A stretch of DNA of 22,095 nt from Ochromonadaceae sp. CCMP2298 (taxonomy: Eukaryota > Sar > Synurophyceae > Ochromonadales > Ochromonadaceae). The stretch's first letter is position 1. Each line of letters opens with the position of its first letter. Made by a program: the position numbers and the translations under genes. The notes under the pieces were generated by a model. It saw only the letters and a list, made by a program, of their open reading frames with translations. It searched no databases and was not told the DNA's origin. Of this stretch, positions 19,580 through 22,095 are shown piece by piece. The stretch covers positions 1 to 22,095 of the forward strand of contig MU633832.1 in NCBI GenBank assembly GCA_026770595.1, in the 5' to 3' direction.

Positions 19580-21282
19580 AGGTGGCTGCATTTGCACCTT
19601 TCATGGGCGGTTTCCGCGTGCAGCGCCACATGAGTACGGAGGTGCGGGCAACAATCGATATCGCCATGCCTGCCCTGTCCAGCACGATGAAGGAGGGCAA
19701 GATCGTATCCTGGAACAAGAAAATCGGCGAGAAGGTAAACTCTGGCGATGTGCTGTTGGTGGTGGAGTCAGACAAGGCAGACATGGACGTGGAGTCATTC
19801 GAGGAGGGCTACCTGGCTGCCATATACACGCCCGAGGGTGGATCAGCTGATGTGGGCGCAGTGGTGGCTGTGATGGTGGAGCAGCAGAGCGAGATCGGCT
19901 CCGTGGGATCCGCCCCCGCCCCCGTGGCTACTCCCGCTGCCCCCGCCCCTGCTGCCACCGTCACCATCGCTGCCGCCCCTGCCGGTGCCTCCCCCGAGTT
20001 CGAGGCTATCACGATGCCAGCCCTTTCTAGCACGATGAAGGAGGGCAAGATCGTCTCCTGGAGCAAGAAGGTGGGCGACAAGGTCTCATCAGGCGACATG
20101 GTGCTGGTGGTAGAGTCTGACAAGGCAGACATGGACGTGGAGTCGTTCGAGGAGGGCTTCCTGGCTGCCATCACAGTAAAGGACGGTGAGGTGGCGGATG
20201 TGGGCGCACCAGTGGGATACCTCGCCCCCTCCGCTGAGGCCATCCCCGCCGTGCAGGCCTACGTGGCCTCCATGGGTGCCACACCCGCCGCCCCTGCTGC
20301 TGCTGCCCCTGCTGCTACTGCCCCTGCCGCTACTGCCCCTGCTGCTGCTCCTGCCGCCGCCGCCCCCGCCGTAGCGGGAGCGCACGTGCCTGCGATGGGC
20401 ACTGTCAACGCCTCCCCCATGGCGCGCAAGCTGGCCGCAGAGAACAACATAGCCCTCGCCTCCGTCACGGGCACGGGCAACTTCGGCCGAGTTGTGCCTG
20501 ACGATGTGCTCAAGGCTGCAGGGAAGTACGTCGCCCCTGTGTCCACCACACCTCCCGCCGTGGCCGCGGCCGCCTCCAAGGCCCCTGGCCCCGCGGCTGT
20601 GCAGGTGGTGTATGGAGTGCAGCCCATGAGCGGCATGCAGAAGGCGGTGGCGAAGAACATGGAGAAGACTCTGGACGTGCCGGTATTCCGCGTGTCGAGG
20701 GAGATCTACACTGACGACTTCGACGCCCTCTATGTGCAGTTGAAACCTAAGGGTGTTACCGTGTCTGCCATGCTGGCCAAGGCGGTAGCGGAGGTGCTTA
20801 AGAAGCACCCGGTTGTCAACGCTGCGTACGTAGATGGCGGGGTTAAGTACTCAAAGGATGTGAATGTGGCAATGGCTGTTGCGATCGATGGCGGGCTGAT
20901 GACGCCCACGATAGTGAAGGCCAACGAGATGGATCTGTTCCAGATAGGGCGGGTATGGAAGGAGCTCGTGGGCAAGGCGAAGGAGAAGAAGCTCACCCCT
21001 GCCGAATACAGCACCGGCACCTTCACCATCTCCAATCTAGGCATGTTCGGGGTGCAGCAGTTCGACGCCATCCTGCCCCCAGGCACAGGCTCCATCCTCG
21101 CGATCGCTGCGTCCACCCCAAAAGTGGTGCAGGACATGTCAGGCCAGCTTAAAACGGTCAAGTGTATGACCGTCACCATCACTTGCGACCACAGGCACAT
21201 CTACGGCGCAGACGCGGCAGAGTTCCTGAAGGACCTGGCGGACCTGATAGAGAACCACTCGCAGTCCCTAACCATGGGATAG
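19531..21282 (+). CDS. Plastid-type pyruvate dehydrogenase E2 (dihydrolipoamide acetyltransferase), two lipoyl domains
   Basis: E2 moves the acetyl group from E1 onto CoA in the plastid pyruvate dehydrogenase complex, feeding fatty-acid synthesis. The 583-residue product starts with a signal peptide (hydrophobic LFYLVVALALAQVAA) and then FAPF, the junction typical of red-lineage complex plastids. Lipoyl domain 1 covers about 41-117 and domain 2 about 157-232, each with ESDKADMDVESFEEG; the lipoylated lysines would be K82 and K198. Ala/Pro linkers follow each. The E1/E3-binding domain is 293-329 (ASPMARKLAAENNI). The catalytic domain covers about 362-583, ending in CDHRHIYGADAAEFL with the catalytic His at 554. 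The usual HxxxDG reads HRHIYG, with Tyr for Asp, as I recall for cyanobacterial and plastid E2 proteins. The frame is open back to an ATG at 19228, but the start at 19531 gives the signal peptide and has A at -3. No intron is needed. Confidence 0.93.
   Translation: MIAQTLFYLVVALALAQVAAFAPFMGGFRVQRHMSTEVRATIDIAMPALSSTMKEGKIVSWNKKIGEKVNSGDVLLVVESDKADMDVESFEEGYLAAIYTPEGGSADVGAVVAVMVEQQSEIGSVGSAPAPVATPAAPAPAATVTIAAAPAGASPEFEAITMPALSSTMKEGKIVSWSKKVGDKVSSGDMVLVVESDKADMDVESFEEGFLAAITVKDGEVADVGAPVGYLAPSAEAIPAVQAYVASMGATPAAPAAAAPAATAPAATAPAAAPAAAAPAVAGAHVPAMGTVNASPMARKLAAENNIALASVTGTGNFGRVVPDDVLKAAGKYVAPVSTTPPAVAAAASKAPGPAAVQVVYGVQPMSGMQKAVAKNMEKTLDVPVFRVSREIYTDDFDALYVQLKPKGVTVSAMLAKAVAEVLKKHPVVNAAYVDGGVKYSKDVNVAMAVAIDGGLMTPTIVKANEMDLFQIGRVWKELVGKAKEKKLTPAEYSTGTFTISNLGMFGVQQFDAILPPGTGSILAIAASTPKVVQDMSGQLKTVKCMTVTITCDHRHIYGADAAEFLKDLADLIENHSQSLTMG
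19666..19824 (+). repeat. Lipoyl-domain internal duplication, unit 1
   Basis: Fifty-three codons from MPALSSTMKEGKIVSW to GYLAAI. They match unit 2 (348 nt downstream) at 46 of 53 residues and closely at the DNA level, including a long identical run around the lipoyl lysine. Confidence 0.9.
20014..20172 (+). repeat. Lipoyl-domain internal duplication, unit 2
   Basis: Second copy, MPALSSTMKEGKIVSW to GFLAAI. All seven differences from unit 1 are mild (such as I/V, E/D, Y/F, N/S), which fits two functional domains under the same constraint. Confidence 0.9.
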
Positions 21283-21602
21283 AGCTTTACAAAGAAGCTG
21301 TAGGGGGTAGGGTGTAGGTATGCTGTGTAGGTTTAGAGAACCAGGACAGGTAGATAACAAAAATGGACAAAAATGATAAAATCGAACTGCTTCTTAAGCT
21401 TTTAGAAAACTCAGCGAACAGCTCGTAGCTCTCTCTAGCTGCCTGTTCTACCCACAGGTGAAGGGAACAGCCTACTCGCAGCTGGACAGCGGAACAGCTA
21501 TACTGTTACGTGCATACGTGCTTCTAGCACTCCCATCCACCATCCACCATCCCTCATCCCTCATCCCCCACCTCCTGCCTCCTCACTGCTCGGTGGACAT
21601 AC
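21283..21602. other. Convergent 3' intergenic region, E2 / Ldh_2 gene
   Basis: It contains an A-rich stretch (21357-21385) suitable for E2 3' processing, degenerate GAACAGC and TAGCT repeats around 21415-21500, and a heptamer repeat nearer the Ldh_2 stop. No open frame with recognisable content and no RNA gene was seen. Confidence 0.6.
21534..21568. repeat. CATCCAC/CATCCCT heptamer tandem repeat
   Basis: Five consecutive 7-nt units: CATCCAC twice, CATCCCT twice, then CATCCCC. It is non-coding and lies just downstream of the Ldh_2 gene stop. Confidence 0.85.
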
Positions 21603-22005
21603 CTACTCGAAACAGAAAACCGGATATTTCTCTTTAATACCCGGCAGGCTCTCCCGCAGCCCCTCCATGTCACTCAGCAGTGCCGGAGGCACCATCACGC
21701 CCCCGGCGGCGGTGCGGTTCGTGCGCGATTCGAACTCGGGCTCACCGGCGGTCCAGATTCTCCCCGGGCCCGTCGGGTCCTTCATTGAGCCACGCATGAA
21801 CCGCAGGAACTCCCCGGCGTTTTTGCGGAACACGTCCTCGTCACAGATGGCGGACACATCGATGGCGAGGAAGAAGTGGCCAAGTCTCATTGGCGAGGGC
21901 TTGCCGGTGACCGGGTCGACGCCCGAGATGGCGGACCCGTATTCGCCGCTCTGGAAGGCGATGCTGAGCAGCTCGACCACGGTGGCCCAGCCGAAGCCCT
22001 TGTAG
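21603..22005 (-). CDS. Malate/L-lactate dehydrogenase (Ldh_2) family oxidoreductase, C-terminal exon, 5' partial
   Basis: Members of this family (malate, L-lactate, ureidoglycolate and related dehydrogenases) oxidise 2-hydroxyacids with NAD(P). The last 133 residues are present, ending at TAG 21605-21603. Family signatures are YKGFGWATVVELLS, GHFFLAIDV, GRIWTAGEPEFESR and the conserved Gly-Ile/Val-x-x-Pro stretch near the end (GGVMVPPAL). Substrate cannot be deduced: the catalytic N-terminal part lies outside the window. The exon probably begins at 22005, after a CCACAG acceptor. The leading C completes a GGC if the previous exon ends in GG, restoring the family's GYKG. A GTG at 21980 is not a credible start, because homology continues upstream of it. 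There is no C-terminal SKL. The neighbouring E2 gene converges on it. Confidence 0.8.
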
Positions 22006-22014
22006 CTGTGGTAG

Positions 22015-22095
<81 letters not shown>
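22006..22095 (-). other. 3' end of an Ldh_2 intron (inferred), made of CCTCAC repeats
   Basis: Read on the minus strand this is a long CCTCAC repeat, then CTACCACAG and the exon. It supplies an unbroken C/T-rich tract before a good acceptor. If not spliced, the frame would read Leu-Thr repeats into TYHSYKGFG, which is unlike the family. The donor is outside the window. Confidence 0.6.
22015..22095 (+). repeat. GTGAGG hexanucleotide microsatellite, at least 13.5 units, runs off the window
   Basis: Perfect GTGAGG units without a single substitution over 81 nt up to the last base. The true length is unknown because the window ends inside the repeat. Confidence 0.97.

Noticed and set aside
22015-22095. 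Chromosome telomere
   Set aside because: The unit GTGAGG is not a known telomere sequence, and the repeat sits directly next to a splice acceptor and an exon of a gene coming from beyond the window.

Overview
The window looks like nuclear DNA from a GC-rich eukaryotic alga with a secondary (red-lineage) plastid. The evidence is a GT-AG intron in the first gene, a pyruvate dehydrogenase E2 of plastid type whose N-terminus is a signal peptide running into an A-F-A-P-F sequence (the signal/transit junction typical of stramenopile, cryptophyte and haptophyte plastid proteins), and an ankyrin-type protein with PPCPW repeats of a kind common in microalgae. I cannot name the species.

Layout. 1-593: upstream region with one weak unassigned reading frame and an 18-nt direct repeat. 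594-17685 (+): one huge VPS13-family bridge-type lipid transfer protein, made of a 984-nt first exon, a 199-nt intron and a 15.9-kb second exon, predicted at 5630 residues and inflated by many low-complexity Gly-X, Ala, Ser and Thr tracts. 17686-18047: convergent 3' intergenic region. 18048-19121 (-): 357-residue ankyrin-type protein with nine repeats spaced exactly 87 bp apart. 19122-19530: divergent intergenic region with a near-perfect 106/107-nt inverted repeat around a 186-nt spacer. 19531-21282 (+): plastid-type dihydrolipoamide acetyltransferase with two lipoyl domains. 21283-21602: convergent intergenic region with a heptamer repeat. 21603-22005 (-): last exon of a malate/L-lactate dehydrogenase (Ldh_2) family oxidoreductase. 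Its upstream intron appears to consist, as far as visible, of a hexanucleotide repeat that runs off the window.

The genes do not form a pathway. VPS13 serves membrane contact sites, E2 plastid acetyl-CoA supply, and the Ldh_2 protein an NAD(P)-linked 2-hydroxyacid oxidation.

The most unusual structure is the divergent intergenic region. The 5' leader, start codon and first 16 codons of the E2 gene exist as an inverted copy directed at the ankyrin gene. That copy would put a 17-codon truncated signal-peptide ORF in the ankyrin transcript's leader, in frame with the ankyrin start but closed by stop codons. A second theme is microsatellite-like hexamer growth: G-rich hexamers inside the VPS13 coding sequence and GTGAGG repeats at the window end.
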